A stretch of 64,000 bases of DNA from Rufibacter hautae (lineage in GTDB: Bacteria > Bacteroidota > Bacteroidia > Cytophagales > Hymenobacteraceae): positions 496,001 to 560,000 of the forward strand of contig NZ_VKKY01000001.1 in the NCBI RefSeq assembly GCF_008271695.1. The letters run 5' to 3'. This document shows, piece by piece, positions 9,464 to 17,690 of the stretch. Below the pieces are notes generated by a model. That model did not search any database. It was not told the DNA's origin and was given only the letters and a program-made list of their open reading frames with translations. How positions within the stretch are numbered: position 1 is the stretch's first letter; each line of letters begins with the position of its first letter. The position numbers and the translations under genes were made by a program.

Positions 9464-9535
9464 GTAGGGGCAATCCCTTGTGGTTGCCCTCTTCAGTCGC
9501 AGAAGCAGAGGGCAACCACAAGGGATTGCCCCTAC
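9464..9535. repeat. Palindromic repeat, GTAGGGGCAATCCC family, copy 1
   Basis: A perfect 29-bp inverted repeat (9464-9492 and 9507-9535) with a 14-nt loop; the arms begin GTAGGGGCAATCCCTTG. The same arms recur at 43760-43830 and 46257-46329, and one single arm at 13541-13567. It looks like a REP/MITE-type non-autonomous element. Confidence 0.85.
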
Positions 9536-9542
9536 AAACTCA

Positions 9543-9589
9543 AAACAAAAACGCCTCACCCGTTTGCAACCGGTGAGGCGTTTTTGTTT
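9543..9589. terminator. Bidirectional intrinsic terminator between PBP and folB
   Basis: A perfect 18-bp stem (9543-9560 / 9572-9589) with GC core CGCCTCACC, A-run before and T-run after, placed between the convergent PBP and folB genes. It should end transcription from both sides. Confidence 0.85.
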
Positions 9590-9646
9590 GTGTATCGTTT
9601 TCAGGCGGATTTCTCAAAACAAGGCCTTAAACGGCAATCAGATACT

Positions 9647-10009
9647 TTAAGCCTTGTTCTTCTCCAGCGTGACTTTGGCTTTGTGGCAGATGCCGCCTAG
9701 CGGTGGGTTGAACTTGGAGACGCTTACCTTGACCTGCTGCACAAAGGGGAACTCTTGGTACACGCCTTCAATGATGCGGTGGCCCAAGTGCTCCAGCAAG
9801 CGGGCGGGTGAGCCCATTTCATGGAGGACCACTTTGTAGAGCTTCTCGTAGTTCACCGTCTCGTCCAGGTTGTCTGAGGCGGCGGCGGCGTGCAGGTCCG
9901 TCTGGATGTAGAGATCCACACCGTACTTGTTGCCTATTTTCTGTTCCTCGTCATAAAACCCGTGGAAAGCGAAAAACTCCATGCCTTCCAGTGCAATCTG
10001 CCCCATCAA
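9647..10009 (-). CDS. folB: Dihydroneopterin aldolase
   Basis: Converts 7,8-dihydroneopterin to 6-hydroxymethyl-dihydropterin and glycolaldehyde in folate synthesis. The 120-residue length, the N-terminal IALEGMEFFAFHGFYDEEQ, TVNYEKLY, LLEHLGHRI and the C-terminal KFNPPLGG are the standard FolB signature, including the Tyr/Glu/Lys active-site neighbourhood. Either of two consecutive Met codons may start it. It follows the DivIVA-like gene by 9 nt and is the last gene of a three-gene minus-strand operon. Confidence 0.93.
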   Translation of the reverse strand: MMGQIALEGMEFFAFHGFYDEEQKIGNKYGVDLYIQTDLHAAAASDNLDETVNYEKLYKVVLHEMGSPARLLEHLGHRIIEGVYQEFPFVQQVKVSVSKFNPPLGGICHKAKVTLEKNKA

Positions 10010-10018
10010 TAAACAGAA

Positions 10019-11050
10019 CTAGATCTCGTCAAAGAAAGAACCGCCGCCGGCTGCTACCGCTGGGGCAGGCTTGGCCTGGCTTGTTCCCGGAGGCTGAACC
10101 TCTGGTTTTTCTGGTAGCGGATTCTCACGCTCTGGCTCTGGCTCTTCAATTGGCGAAGGAGTTGGGGCTGGCGGAATATCTGGTTTCGGCTCTTCCCTTC
10201 TAGGCGGGTCAATAGACGGCGTAGGGATATGCGGCGGCACGATCTCGGGGGTACGAGGGTGCACATCCGGGGCCGGGTTAGGCGTATGCACCGGCGGGAT
10301 GGTGCCGGGTGTAGACGGGATAGACTCGCGGCTTCCGCCACCGCCTATTTCGTATCCGTCTGCCTGCGGTTGGTCTATGAAAGCTGAAGCTGGGATAGTG
10401 GCCTGCTTAGGCGCCGGGGCTACAGCGGGTATGGGTGTTGTTGCGAATGCGTTCATGGCTGTATCTTTTTCGTCATCGGGCCGCTGCGCTTTGATTTGGG
10501 CGGCTCTTTGTAAGATACTCGCAAGTGAGGCTTTAGGTTTTGACCTGGTTTTCTCTACCTTGTCCAGAGCGTCTGAGGCCAGGTTCTGCAGGTCGCGCAC
10601 CATGTTCTCCAGATAGTCTTCCAGGCGCAGATAGTCCTGCTCCAGGTTCTTCACCTCGGCGTGCATTTCTGCTACGGTTTTGTCGGCTTGCATGTAGGCA
10701 CTTTCCAGTACGCTGCGGGCTTTCTGGCGAGCGGCTTCCAGTACCTGGTCGGCTTTGAGTTGGGCCTCACGCACCTGCAGGTCAGCGGCTTTGGTGGCCT
10801 GCTCCACAATGCTGGTGCTGGTGTCCTCGGCGGTCTTGAGGGTTTTGTAGAGTGATGATTCCACCTCGCGCAGTTTCTGGACTTCGCGGCCGGCCACTTC
10901 CAACTTCACGCGCAGGTCTTTGTTCTCGTCCTGCAACTTCTCCCACTGCTGAGACAAGGTAAGTAAGAACGCCTGCACCTCTTCTTTGTCCAAGCCCCTA
11001 AACGCCTTCTCAAACGTCTTCTGTCTGATTTCTAACGGTGTAATCTTCAT
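10019..11050 (-). CDS. DivIVA domain-containing protein
   Basis: A 343-residue coiled-coil protein with an N-terminal DivIVA/GpsB-type segment (KITPLEIRQKTFEKAFRGL then EEVQAFL), the part that binds membranes in this family. A long heptad region covers about residues 25-170 and is followed by a Pro-rich disordered C-terminal half. Start chosen at 11050 because its ATG overlaps the stop of the WD40 gene (ATGA), which fits coupled translation; an upstream Met at 11074 would add eight poorly conserved residues. The role is probably at poles or division sites by family analogy, unproven in Bacteroidetes. Confidence 0.85.
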   Translation of the reverse strand: MKITPLEIRQKTFEKAFRGLDKEEVQAFLLTLSQQWEKLQDENKDLRVKLEVAGREVQKLREVESSLYKTLKTAEDTSTSIVEQATKAADLQVREAQLKADQVLEAARQKARSVLESAYMQADKTVAEMHAEVKNLEQDYLRLEDYLENMVRDLQNLASDALDKVEKTRSKPKASLASILQRAAQIKAQRPDDEKDTAMNAFATTPIPAVAPAPKQATIPASAFIDQPQADGYEIGGGGSRESIPSTPGTIPPVHTPNPAPDVHPRTPEIVPPHIPTPSIDPPRREEPKPDIPPAPTPSPIEEPEPERENPLPEKPEVQPPGTSQAKPAPAVAAGGGSFFDEI

Positions 11051-11976
11051 ATTTCCTTCAAGGTTAACGCCCAAACCGCAATGCTGCGGTCATCACTACA
11101 CGAAACTAACTGATTCCAATGAGCCGACCAAAACAATTTGTTCACTGACGTACCGTGGCCGGCGTGCCGGGCTTTGTCAATCACTTTCAATAATTTGAAC
11201 GTCTGGGCATCCCACACCTTCACGCTTTTATCCATGCTGCAGGTGGCAAAAAGCCGCCCGTTGGGGCTGAATGAGATATGGTTGAGGGTGAACAGGTGCG
11301 CGATGATACTAGTGTGTTCCTGGTATTCCTTCTCTGTGTCCCAGACCCGCAGATGGGCATCGCGGCTGCCGCTGAGCAGGTACTGGCCCTCTGGCGTGTA
11401 CGCCAGCGTGAACACCGATCCGGTATGGCCTTCTAACGTCCTCTTCACTTCTAGCGTCTCCTGGTCCAGAATTAAAATGCGGAAGTCACTCAGGCCCAGC
11501 GCCAGTTCTGGTTTACCAGGGTGCACCGCCACGCAGCGTACGCTTTTCTCCCCAAACAGCAACACCTTAGCCACCTGCAAGTTCTTTAAATCTACCACCA
11601 CCAGAGAACCATCGCCCAGCGCCAGGTAGGCCTGCTGCCGCTCCCAGGAATACTGGATGTCAAAGATGGCGGCGGTTGGCAAGGGAATGGTTTTCACGAT
11701 GGCTTTCGCGTGCAGGTCCAGAATCTCCAGGCTGTTGTGGTTGTGGCCGATGAGGAGCCAGTCTTTCTCCGGCAGGTATTTGAGCGCGTACACGCTGGAA
11801 CTCACCCGGGCCACCAGTTCGCCATGCTCGGGGTTGGTCAGGTCCCATTGCACCACCATGCCATCGGCCCCGGCCGAGAAAAACTTCTGGGGCTCAGGCG
11901 CGCGTTCCAGGGTGTACACGCAGTCGCGGTGACCGGTGAGGGTGGTGATTTTCTGAACCTGGAAGGGACTGGCCAT
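11047..11976 (-). CDS. WD40 repeat protein
   Basis: A 309-residue protein made of about seven WD40 blades with no other domain. Typical units are TLTGHRDCVYTL...VQWDL, TLEGHTGSVFTLAY...LRVWD, and LNHISFSPNGRLFATCSMDKSVKVWD. Such stand-alone propellers are scaffolds for protein complexes; there is no signal peptide, so it acts in the cytoplasm. First gene of the WD40-DivIVA-folB operon, overlapping the DivIVA-like gene by 4 nt. A partnership between propeller and coiled-coil protein is an inference from that coupling. Confidence 0.9.
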   Translation of the reverse strand: MASPFQVQKITTLTGHRDCVYTLERAPEPQKFFSAGADGMVVQWDLTNPEHGELVARVSSSVYALKYLPEKDWLLIGHNHNSLEILDLHAKAIVKTIPLPTAAIFDIQYSWERQQAYLALGDGSLVVVDLKNLQVAKVLLFGEKSVRCVAVHPGKPELALGLSDFRILILDQETLEVKRTLEGHTGSVFTLAYTPEGQYLLSGSRDAHLRVWDTEKEYQEHTSIIAHLFTLNHISFSPNGRLFATCSMDKSVKVWDAQTFKLLKVIDKARHAGHGTSVNKLFWSAHWNQLVSCSDDRSIAVWALTLKEI

Positions 11977-12059
11977 GAGTTACGGGAAAAGGGACGGAAG
12001 GTATTTTTGCCTAAATTTACCAAAATCAGCCTGAAAACAGTTTCCGTCCTTTTGCCTCT

Positions 12060-12701
12060 ATGCCCCTCATCCAGCACAAACCCATCGCTTCTGCTTCACT
12101 TCTAGGCCTTTGGCAGGTAGAGGAAACCATAGAAGAATTGCGCGCGCAACTGCTTTGCCTACGGCCCAACCACGAAATTCCGGCGTTCAAACCCGAGTCC
12201 CGTACAAAGGAATGGCTTGCGGCGCGCGTCCTGGCCTATGGGTTGCTGGAAAAGCTGTCGGCCCCCGAGATGTATCTGCAGACCCAGGAATCGGGCGGAC
12301 CGGTTTGCACGGATGCTGCCTGGCACGTGTCGCTCACGCACTCGGGCCCGTGGGTGGGGGCGCTGGTTTCCAGGATGCACCAAGTTGGCATAGATATTGA
12401 AATGATCGGCAATAAGGCGCCCCGGCTGGCCCCGCGCTTCCTGAACGAGGAAGAATTGGCCGCTTCGGCAGAAGACCCGGAAAAAGTGCACCTTTACTGG
12501 AGCGCGAAGGAAACGCTCTACAAAGTATACCGCAACCGCAGGCTTGATTTCCAGGAGAATCTACTTTTGCAGGACTTCGAACGGAAACCAGCGGGAACTT
12601 TCGCCGGAAGGGTGGTCACCGATGCATTTGACCAGAACTATGAGGTGCACTATGAAACGCACCCAAATTTTGTGCTCACCTACGTGGTGGCCCCCAGATA
12701 G
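12060..12701 (+). CDS. 4'-phosphopantetheinyl transferase superfamily protein (Sfp-like)
   Basis: Transfers phosphopantetheine from CoA to a carrier-protein serine. The 213-residue protein has the Sfp-type signatures HVSLTHS, VGIDIEM (Mg-binding Asp) and YWSAKETLYKVY (WxxKExxxK). Length fits the Sfp/HetI/AcpT class rather than short AcpS. No carrier protein or synthase is in the window, so the target is unknown. It is divergent from the WD40 gene, sharing an 83-bp intergenic region. Confidence 0.9.
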   Translation: MPLIQHKPIASASLLGLWQVEETIEELRAQLLCLRPNHEIPAFKPESRTKEWLAARVLAYGLLEKLSAPEMYLQTQESGGPVCTDAAWHVSLTHSGPWVGALVSRMHQVGIDIEMIGNKAPRLAPRFLNEEELAASAEDPEKVHLYWSAKETLYKVYRNRRLDFQENLLLQDFERKPAGTFAGRVVTDAFDQNYEVHYETHPNFVLTYVVAPR

Positions 12702-12762
12702 ATTAAACGGACTTCTGCGTTTCATGATAAACCCAGAAGCCTTTACCTTGAACCAAGAAACT

Positions 12763-13356
12763 ATGAAAACATACGTTACTTTCCTCCTGGCGCTGCTCCT
12801 AAGCAGTGCAGCCTTTGCCCAAAGCGGCTACCGAATTGGTGCCAAAGTAGACAATTTCACGTTGAAAGATGCCCAAAACCAGGCCGTGGAGCTGTCCAAC
12901 TTCAAGGATGCGCCCTTGCTGGTGGTGGTGTTCACCAGCGTGAACTGCCCTTACGCCAAACTCTACGAGAACCGCCTGCAGAACCTTTCCCAGAGCTATG
13001 CCGGCAAAGGCGCGAAGTTTGTGTACGTGAATACCAACATCGGGCTGGAGGAAGGCGGACAGGCCGCCAAACCGCAACCAGATCGCCCCAGCACTGAGAA
13101 ATTCCCTTACCTCATTGACGAAGGACAGCAACTGAGCAAGCAGTTTGGGGCCACCAAAGCGCCTGAGGTGTTCGTGCTGCAGAACTCAGCCGATGGGTTC
13201 TACCTCCGCTACAAAGGTGCCATTGATGATAATCCGCAGGCCGAGAACTTCGTAAAGCAGCGCCACCTGGCCAGCGCCTTAGATGCCTTACTGGCGGGTC
13301 ATTCCGTGGCCAACTCAGAGAACCGCGCCACCGGCTGTTCCATCAAGCGCTTCTAA
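12763..13356 (+). CDS. Exported thioredoxin-fold redoxin (AhpC/TSA-like)
   Basis: A 197-residue exported redoxin. The start at 12763 gives a clear signal peptide (MKTYVTFLLALLLSSAAFAQ); an open frame extends further upstream but only overlaps the preceding gene. After RIGAKVDNFTLKD the active-site region reads SVNCPYAKLYENRL, where relatives usually have CNHCPY; the first of the two usual cysteines is Val here and one Cys remains. The C-terminal GCSIK motif is typical of this family of thioredoxin-family proteins. Probably a periplasmic peroxiredoxin-like or thiol protein; activity is uncertain. Confidence 0.85.
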   Translation: MKTYVTFLLALLLSSAAFAQSGYRIGAKVDNFTLKDAQNQAVELSNFKDAPLLVVVFTSVNCPYAKLYENRLQNLSQSYAGKGAKFVYVNTNIGLEEGGQAAKPQPDRPSTEKFPYLIDEGQQLSKQFGATKAPEVFVLQNSADGFYLRYKGAIDDNPQAENFVKQRHLASALDALLAGHSVANSENRATGCSIKRF

Positions 13357-13411
13357 GAGAATGCTGTTTCGGGCTTGTTTTTGCGAAAAAGAGCTTAGAA
13401 CAGAAGTCATC

Positions 13412-13441
13412 AAAAGCCTGTCCAACTTGTGGCAGGCTTTT
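13412..13441 (+). terminator. Intrinsic terminator after redoxin gene
   Basis: Stem AAAAGCCTG (13412-13420) pairs with CAGGCTTTT (13433-13441), followed by CTTTTT. An imperfect copy of the dispersed dyad (13364-13402) lies between the stop codon and this terminator. Confidence 0.75.
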
Positions 13442-13540
13442 CTTTTTGCCGGAGGATAGCTGTTCACATTGTACGCTTTGTATTAGCGTCCGCCGTTGGT
13501 GTTATTGCCAACAACTCAAACTCCTGTCAGCCACCGAGTC

Positions 13541-13788
13541 AGGGCAACCATAAGGGATTGCCCCTACATTTGGCCTTTCAATTATCCTTTATCTCTGGTT
13601 CAAGTTTTCAACTTGGACCTACCATGGCGGCAGTTTGAAACTGCCATGAAGCGCCAGTTTCAAAAGGAGTGTTTCCTGAACGGGCATTGCAAAAAGAGAC
13701 TTTTTGTTCAGATCCTCTCTTTGAGGCTGCCGCCTCACTGAAGTTGCAAACTTCAGCCCATTATGGGTCCAAGTTAGAAACTTGAACC
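13541..13788. repeat. Cluster of small palindromes in a gene-free gap
   Basis: In the 600-bp gap before the O-methyltransferase lie: a single arm of the GTAGGGGCAATCCC family (13541-13567); GGTTCAAGTTTTC/AACTTGGACC (13597-13619); GGCAGTTTGAAACTGCC (13629-13645); CTGAAGTTGCAAACTTCAG (13738-13756); and GTCCAAGTTAGAAACTTGAACC (13767-13788). The last four belong to a set that recurs at 17176-17240 and 46081-46246. No gene is seen in 13357-13962. Confidence 0.75.
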
Positions 13789-13863
13789 AGTTCTATTTTA
13801 AATGCTTATTGGCATAAGAACTAAACGGCTCCGCTTATCGGTAGGAATTTAAGGTAGGTTATG

Positions 13864-13899
13864 CTTTTGACCCGCTTTTCAGAAAATAGCCCTAAAACC
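13864..13899. repeat. Dispersed dyad copy upstream of O-methyltransferase
   Basis: CTTTTGACCCGCTTTTC / AGAAAATAGCCCTAAAACC, about 25 bp upstream of a TACCTTTG -7 element and 64 bp before the start codon. Confidence 0.5.
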
Positions 13900-13922
13900 A
13901 GACTTCTAAGATTCCGCGGGTT

Positions 13923-13930
13923 TACCTTTG
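13923..13930 (+). promoter_or_regulatory. -7 promoter element of the O-methyltransferase gene
   Basis: TACCTTTG fits TAnnTTTG exactly and lies 33 bp before the start codon. No clear -33 TTTG was found at the expected distance. Confidence 0.5.
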
Positions 13931-13962
13931 CCCTTCTTAATTCTCAATTTATACTTACCAAC

Positions 13963-14607
13963 ATGGATTTTCTGGACCCAGACCTGCACGCGTACGCAGA
14001 AGCCCATACCACGCCCGAGACGCCCCTCCTCCACCGGCTGAACCGCGAGACGCACCTGAACGTGATGAAACCGCGCATGCTCTCGGGGCATTTGCAGGGG
14101 CGCACGCTGGCCATGTTCTCGCAGATGATGTGTCCGCGTCGTATCCTGGAAATAGGCACCTACACCGGTTACTCAGCGCTTTGCTTGGCTGAGGGGTTGG
14201 CCGAGGACGGCGTGCTGCACACCATTGACGTGAACGATGAGCTGGAAGACATGGTGCGGAAGTACATCGCGGAGGCAGGGCTGGAGGAGAAAATCCAGCT
14301 GCACATCGGGCAGGCCGCTGAGGTGATTCCGACTCTGAATGAAGTTTGGGACCTAGTGTTCATCGACGCCGACAAGAAAAGCAACGGCCTGTATTTTGAC
14401 ATGATCATAGATCGTGTGCGGCCCGGCGGCTTCATCCTCACGGATAATGTGCTCTGGAGCGGCAAAGTGGTAGAGAAATTCCGGCCTAAACTGGACAAGG
14501 ACACGGAGTTGGTGCTGGAGTTCAACCGCAAGGTACACGAAGACCCACGGGTAGAAAACCTGCTGCTGCCCATCAGAGACGGCATTCTGGTGGCCCGAAA
14601 AAAGTAA
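13963..14607 (+). CDS. Class I SAM-dependent O-methyltransferase (catechol-O-methyltransferase-like)
   Basis: A 214-residue methyltransferase of the CCoAOMT/COMT-like family, acting on small hydroxylated molecules with a divalent metal. SAM motif I is ILEIGTYTGYSAL; the metal/SAM motifs VFIDADKK and TDNVLWSGKV follow in the usual order. The N-terminal HLNVMKPRMLSGHLQG is typical for Bacteroidetes members. Start at 13963 is chosen because it begins the conserved region and lies downstream of the TACCTTTG element; the open frame extends 102 nt further upstream without conserved content. Confidence 0.92.
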   Translation: MDFLDPDLHAYAEAHTTPETPLLHRLNRETHLNVMKPRMLSGHLQGRTLAMFSQMMCPRRILEIGTYTGYSALCLAEGLAEDGVLHTIDVNDELEDMVRKYIAEAGLEEKIQLHIGQAAEVIPTLNEVWDLVFIDADKKSNGLYFDMIIDRVRPGGFILTDNVLWSGKVVEKFRPKLDKDTELVLEFNRKVHEDPRVENLLLPIRDGILVARKK

Positions 14608-14813
14608 TCCACAACTTGTGGACAACCCCGTGGAAAAGGGGGTGGATAAATTTTTACCCTCCCCTTCCTTCCATTCCCCTCCCAAAATCGCCTACTTTGT
14701 ACAGAGCCTACTGGTACAACTGGCTACCCAATAGTCACTTAAGCTACGGTAATTCCAGTTTTACAAGAACATAGGTTTTCTCCTATTCTTTTATCAATTC
14801 CCACGATAATCAG

Positions 14814-17039
14814 ATGAAAAAATCATTATCGCTCCTGTTACTCAGCCTGTTATGCTGGGTAGCGCAAGCCCAAAGCCCGGTAGTTCCCAACAATATGTAC
14901 TTCGCAGACATCCACCTGCAGATCAAGGATGATGCCCGCGCAGACATCCAGAAAGTAGTGGATGCCCTCACCAAGCACCCCGGCTACTTCCAGAAGAAAG
15001 TAGAACTGGCCGATGCCTATTTCCCGTTTGTGGAGCAGGCCCTGAAAGAAGAAGGCGTGCCCGCCGATTTCAAATACCTTGTTTTGCAGGAAAGCGGCCT
15101 GGTCTCTGATGCCGTTTCTACTTCCAACGCCGTGGGTTTCTGGCAGTTCAAGGAAGGATCGGCCACGGAACTGGGCATTAAGGTGAACAGCAACGTGGAC
15201 GAGCGCAAGCACATCATTGCCTCCAGCCACGGCGCGGCCCGCTACATGCTGCGCAGCAATGCTTACTACAAAAACTGGTTCAACACCCTGCTTTCCTATT
15301 ACCAGGGCCTCAACGGCACCAAAGCCCTGACCAAAACCTCAGACATCGGGGTGAAGAGAATGGAAGTGACGAGCCAGACAAACAAATACTTGCTCACGTT
15401 CCTGGCCCACAAAGTGGCCTATGAAAACGCCATCGGGAAGAACCCCAACCCTACCATTACCCTGCAACCGGTAAAAGCCACACCCGGCCAAACCTTGACT
15501 GAAATTGCCATGGCCGCCCAAGCCGATGCCGCCGAGGTGGAGCGTTATAACAAATGGCTCATGGCCTCCACGGTACCCGCTGATAAAGAGTACACCGTGA
15601 TGGTGCCGTACGTTTCAGGTGCCCAGCGCCCGGTACTGGCCCAGGCCGCCGGACCGGTAAGAAAATCCAATACTGCCAGAACCGCCTCAGTAGGCAAGCC
15701 ACAGGACAGCGTGAGCCGGATCAAAGGATTCTTCCAGACCCTCAAGGCCAAGCTGAACAACACGTATGAGCCAAGATCAGTGGTAGCCCAACCCGGTGAC
15801 ACCCAAGAGATGCTGGCCCTGCAAGGCAATATCTCCACCGGCAAATTCCAGCGCGTGAACGACCTGCAGCCATCAGACCCGATTGTGGCCGGCAAACCGT
15901 ACTACCTGCAAGCCAAACGCGGCAAAGCCAAAGGCACCGAGTACCACGTAGCGCAGCGCGGCGAGACCATGCATGACATCTCCCAGAAATACGCCATCAA
16001 GCTGAACAAGCTCTTTTCTAAAAACCGCATGCAGAAAACAGAGGCCCTAGAACCAGGCCGCGTGGTTTGGCTGCAGGAAACCAGACCTACCAGCATTCCG
16101 GTGGAGATTAGACCTTTGGAAGACGAAGCCGCCCCTGCCACGCAGGTAGTGGCCCAAAGCACAACTTCTTCCACCCAGCCGACTGTTTCTGCCCCAGTTG
16201 CTACCACCCCAAGAACCACTGCTACCCCTAAGCCAGGCGCTATCAGTGTGGAAGTAGACGACCCTAGCGCGCCTCCTTATGTGAAGAAGACTCCTAAGGA
16301 CGAGGTAGCCACGGCCACCTACCCAGCCAAAACACCGGTGACCACAAACAAACCAGCCCCGGCCATTGAACGCAGAGCCCCGGAAGAAGCCGTGATCTCT
16401 GATGTGAAAGTAACCGCTGCTCAGCCTGCCGCTATGCCAATCCCGGCCTCCGGCACACACGTGGTAGAGAAAGGCGAGACCTTGTATTCCATTGCCCGTA
16501 AGTACGGCATCCCGGTAAAAGACCTGCTGGCCTGGAACAACCTGGATGGCAGCGCTCCGCTGGGCCTGGGCGTAGAACTTACCCTGACCGGCTCCACCAC
16601 AGCGTCTGCTACTGCGGCCGCCACTACTGCTCCTGTAAAAGCGACCCCAGCAGCAACTGGCACTGCCTCCGCCGCGGAACACACCGTAACCCCAGGCGAG
16701 ACGCTGTACGCCATCTCCCGCAAGTACGGTGTATCGGTGCCGGACTTGCAGACCTGGAACAACCTGGGTACCGGTTCCATCGCCATCGGGCAGAAACTGG
16801 TGGTAGCTGCCCCAAGCGCGGCGGCTCCTGCCTCTGCCACCACCGTGGTACCTACCGATAGCACCGCCGCCGCTCCAGCCGCTACCCAAACCATTACCCA
16901 CAAAGTAGCCCCCGGCGAGTCTATGTATGGCATCTCCAAAAAATACGGCGTGACCATTCAGCAGATCCAGGAATGGAACAACAAAACTGACTACAACGTG
17001 TCCGTAGGCGAGAGCCTGATGATCAAACCGAAACAATAG
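14814..17039 (+). CDS. Lytic transglycosylase with LysM domains (MltD-like)
   Basis: A 741-residue exported peptidoglycan-cleaving enzyme. Signal peptide about residues 1-20 (ends QAQ). The SLT/GH23 domain (about 55-210) shows YLVLQESG, with catalytic Glu, then SNAVGFWQF and LLSYYQG. A linker with one weak LysM (about 378-425) is followed by Pro/Thr/Ala-rich spacers and three clear LysM repeats near 550, 625 and 695 (GETLYSIARKYG, GETLYAISRKYG, GESMYGISKKYG). It acts in the periplasm or at the outer membrane. Single-gene unit with a long palindromic terminator directly after the stop. Confidence 0.94.
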   Translation: MKKSLSLLLLSLLCWVAQAQSPVVPNNMYFADIHLQIKDDARADIQKVVDALTKHPGYFQKKVELADAYFPFVEQALKEEGVPADFKYLVLQESGLVSDAVSTSNAVGFWQFKEGSATELGIKVNSNVDERKHIIASSHGAARYMLRSNAYYKNWFNTLLSYYQGLNGTKALTKTSDIGVKRMEVTSQTNKYLLTFLAHKVAYENAIGKNPNPTITLQPVKATPGQTLTEIAMAAQADAAEVERYNKWLMASTVPADKEYTVMVPYVSGAQRPVLAQAAGPVRKSNTARTASVGKPQDSVSRIKGFFQTLKAKLNNTYEPRSVVAQPGDTQEMLALQGNISTGKFQRVNDLQPSDPIVAGKPYYLQAKRGKAKGTEYHVAQRGETMHDISQKYAIKLNKLFSKNRMQKTEALEPGRVVWLQETRPTSIPVEIRPLEDEAAPATQVVAQSTTSSTQPTVSAPVATTPRTTATPKPGAISVEVDDPSAPPYVKKTPKDEVATATYPAKTPVTTNKPAPAIERRAPEEAVISDVKVTAAQPAAMPIPASGTHVVEKGETLYSIARKYGIPVKDLLAWNNLDGSAPLGLGVELTLTGSTTASATAAATTAPVKATPAATGTASAAEHTVTPGETLYAISRKYGVSVPDLQTWNNLGTGSIAIGQKLVVAAPSAAAPASATTVVPTDSTAAAPAATQTITHKVAPGESMYGISKKYGVTIQQIQEWNNKTDYNVSVGESLMIKPKQ

Positions 17040-17051
17040 GCTGCTCCTTTT

Positions 17052-17108
17052 ACAGCCCTAAAACAGAGAGAGCCCACAAATTGTGGGCTCTCTCTGTTTT
17101 AGGGCTGT
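17052..17108. terminator. Long palindromic terminator after the LysM gene
   Basis: A perfect 28-bp stem (17052-17079 / 17081-17108) with a 1-nt centre; the outer part reads ACAGCCCTAAAACAG and the inner part AGAGAGCCCACAA. A short T-run follows. The outer part matches one arm of the dispersed AAAACG dyad family. Confidence 0.8.
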
Positions 17109-17175
17109 TTTGTCAAAAGTAGGTGGTAATCGCTGGTCAGAAGTTTATTGCTCCATCAAACCAAGGAGAATTTTT

Positions 17176-17240
17176 GAGGCTCTTGCCTCATGGCAGTTGC
17201 AAACTGCCGGTCATTGTGGATCCAAGTCACAGACTTGAAC
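17176..17240. repeat. Small-palindrome cluster, second copy
   Basis: GAGGCTCTTGCCTC (17176-17189), GGCAGTTGCAAACTGCC (17192-17208) and GATCCAAGTCACAGACTTGAAC (split at its CACAG centre, 17219-17240) follow in the same order as at 46198-46246. Close relatives lie at 13597-13788. Confidence 0.75.
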
Positions 17241-17690
17241 TAGGTAAAGTTAACCCACCCCTACCCCTCCGAGGAGGGGAATAAAACTTGCAAATGGTTC
17301 CCTCCTTAGCAAACGTGAGGCGGGGCATATCACTGTCTCAAAAAGTAAAGCCTTTGGCCAAATGCACCAATTCCAGCCTTTCGGTTGAGCGCCTTGTCAG
17401 GTTCCGGTGCCGTAAGGCATTGCGACTGAAAGGAGCAAAGGAAGCTGGCGCAGCGCGAGGCCGGAAGGCGGGGCCTCGCGGCCGTGAGCGCACGGAGCCC
17501 AGCTATGAAACAACCCAGCTTATGCACCCACGCAAACAGCAGCGCCCCGCCAGCACAACCAGACTACGAATCCACAAAAATCAGCAAACGAAATCTGCTT
17601 GTATAAACATCCCCCTTCAAAAGAGAAATCTTCTCAAATAAAGCGTCAGTTATAGATCTAAATTTCAAAAAACGTCCTAAAAACCTCAGC
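17241..17690. other. Gene-poor gap with GC-rich island
   Basis: After a CCCTCCGAGGAGGGG palindrome (about 17263-17279) the region from about 17390 to 17520 is GC-rich (GCGAGGCCGGAAGGCGGGG) in otherwise AT-rich DNA. Frames open across it on both strands but have intergenic-like composition. I see no recognisable gene; it may be a decayed element. Confidence 0.5.

Noticed and set aside
16047-17036. 329-codon minus-strand frame opposite the LysM repeats
   Set aside because: Gly/Arg-rich composition caused by the Ala/Pro/Thr-rich sense strand; the LysM frame is clear.
17288-17641. 117-codon plus-strand frame in the gap before the MFS gene
   Set aside because: Composition is Arg/Lys-rich in the GC island and then AT-derived; no promoter, no recognisable motif.
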